Assembly (NCBI GenBank): GCA_011065005.1
Contig: JAAKFP010000013.1
Span: forward strand, 1 to 15,913
DNA length: 15,913 nt
Direction: 5' to 3'
Origin: Chlamydiota bacterium
Lineage (GTDB): Bacteria > Chlamydiota > Chlamydiia > Chlamydiales > Waddliaceae
Positions 15,627 through 15,913 of the stretch are shown one piece after another. Position 1 is the stretch's first letter, and every line of letters starts with the position of its first letter. Position numbers and translations under genes: made by a program. Under the pieces are notes generated by a model. The model was not told where the DNA came from, ran no database searches, and worked only from the letters and a program-made list of their open reading frames with translations.

Positions 15627-15792
15627 AACCTAAAAAACGCAGTTGAAAATGATCTATAAGTGCAAGATTTTGGTTCATAACCGCTTACAATGGAGGGTCG
15701 CATTCCCATGCGGTGAAGGGGCCCTCCATTGTAAGCGGTTGTGGGCCAAAAGATTGTGCTTAGAGATCGTTTTCAACTGCGTTTTTTAGGTT
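15627..15792 (+). repeat. 166-bp palindromic element, copy 2
   Basis: Same direction and length as the copy at 12129-12294, differing at five positions. Here the inverted repeat extends outward to ATTCAACCT/AGGTTGAAT (15623-15796). Two arm differences convert G-U pairs of copy 1 to A-U or G-C; one in the central stem changes A-U to G-U; one turns a T-T mismatch into U-G; one is in the loop. All keep or improve pairing. No coding capacity. Confidence 0.9.
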
Positions 15793-15913
15793 GAATTTCC
15801 CTCCTATGAGGTCAGGAGTTCTGAACTTGGTATTTGATTCAAGAAAATACTTGAGCTATGGGCTTTAAGGGTTCCCGTTAGGGGACCAAGCAAGATAGCC
15901 CCGTCCTAGTGCG
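15793..15913. other. Non-coding right edge
   Basis: No gene is seen before the window ends. A short hairpin GGTTCCC-GTTA-GGGGACC (15870-15887, one G-T pair) is the only structure noted. Whether it belongs to another repeat cannot be judged here. Confidence 0.4.

Noticed and set aside
15440..15646. 68-residue open frame on the + strand
   Set aside because: It runs through two hairpins and into the palindromic element, has no ribosome-binding site and a low-complexity product.

Overview
The window reads as chromosomal DNA of a low-to-moderate GC bacterium. My best guess is an environmental member of the Chlamydiota (Parachlamydiales-like), because a complete Bat-type operon, an ankyrin protein with nuclear-signal-like basic clusters and a high density of short intergenic palindromes occur together. 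This assignment is inference; there is no rRNA or other marker gene to confirm it.

Positions 304-7588 form one left-to-right block of six genes. An alpha/beta hydrolase is followed by five genes joined by 4-8 bp start/stop overlaps: batA and batB (membrane-anchored von Willebrand A proteins with intact metal-binding MIDAS motifs), a long secreted TPR protein in the batC position, batD (BatD/oxygen-tolerance domain) and batE (TPR plus SH3-like domain). The products should form one envelope complex: two membrane vWA proteins, two large proteins outside the inner membrane and a membrane TPR/SH3 partner. A near-consensus promoter lies at 191-219. A separate promoter (7603-7631) drives an acidic, helical protein of unknown function that ends in a clean rho-independent terminator (8660-8682).

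Positions 8648-9343 are non-coding. They hold short inverted repeats built on CGCGAAG and GAACGGTTAC words, then the control region of nrdJ. Two 16-bp NrdR-box-like palindromes, 32 bp apart start to start, lie between a TTGACA promoter and the gene. nrdJ encodes a monomeric adenosylcobalamin-dependent ribonucleotide reductase with all five mechanistic cysteines. A convergent metallophosphoesterase gene overlaps its 3' end by 8 bp.

Positions 12111-15913 look like an accessory island. A 911-residue ankyrin-repeat protein with two strongly basic clusters near its C-terminus, a candidate host-directed effector, lies between two same-direction copies of a 166-bp palindromic element (12129-12294 and 15627-15792, about 97% identical). 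Hand-pairing the arms shows that most mismatches are G-U wobbles when read as + strand RNA, so the element may be kept as a folded RNA rather than only as a DNA palindrome. Further hairpins and repeats fill the DNA on both sides of the gene.
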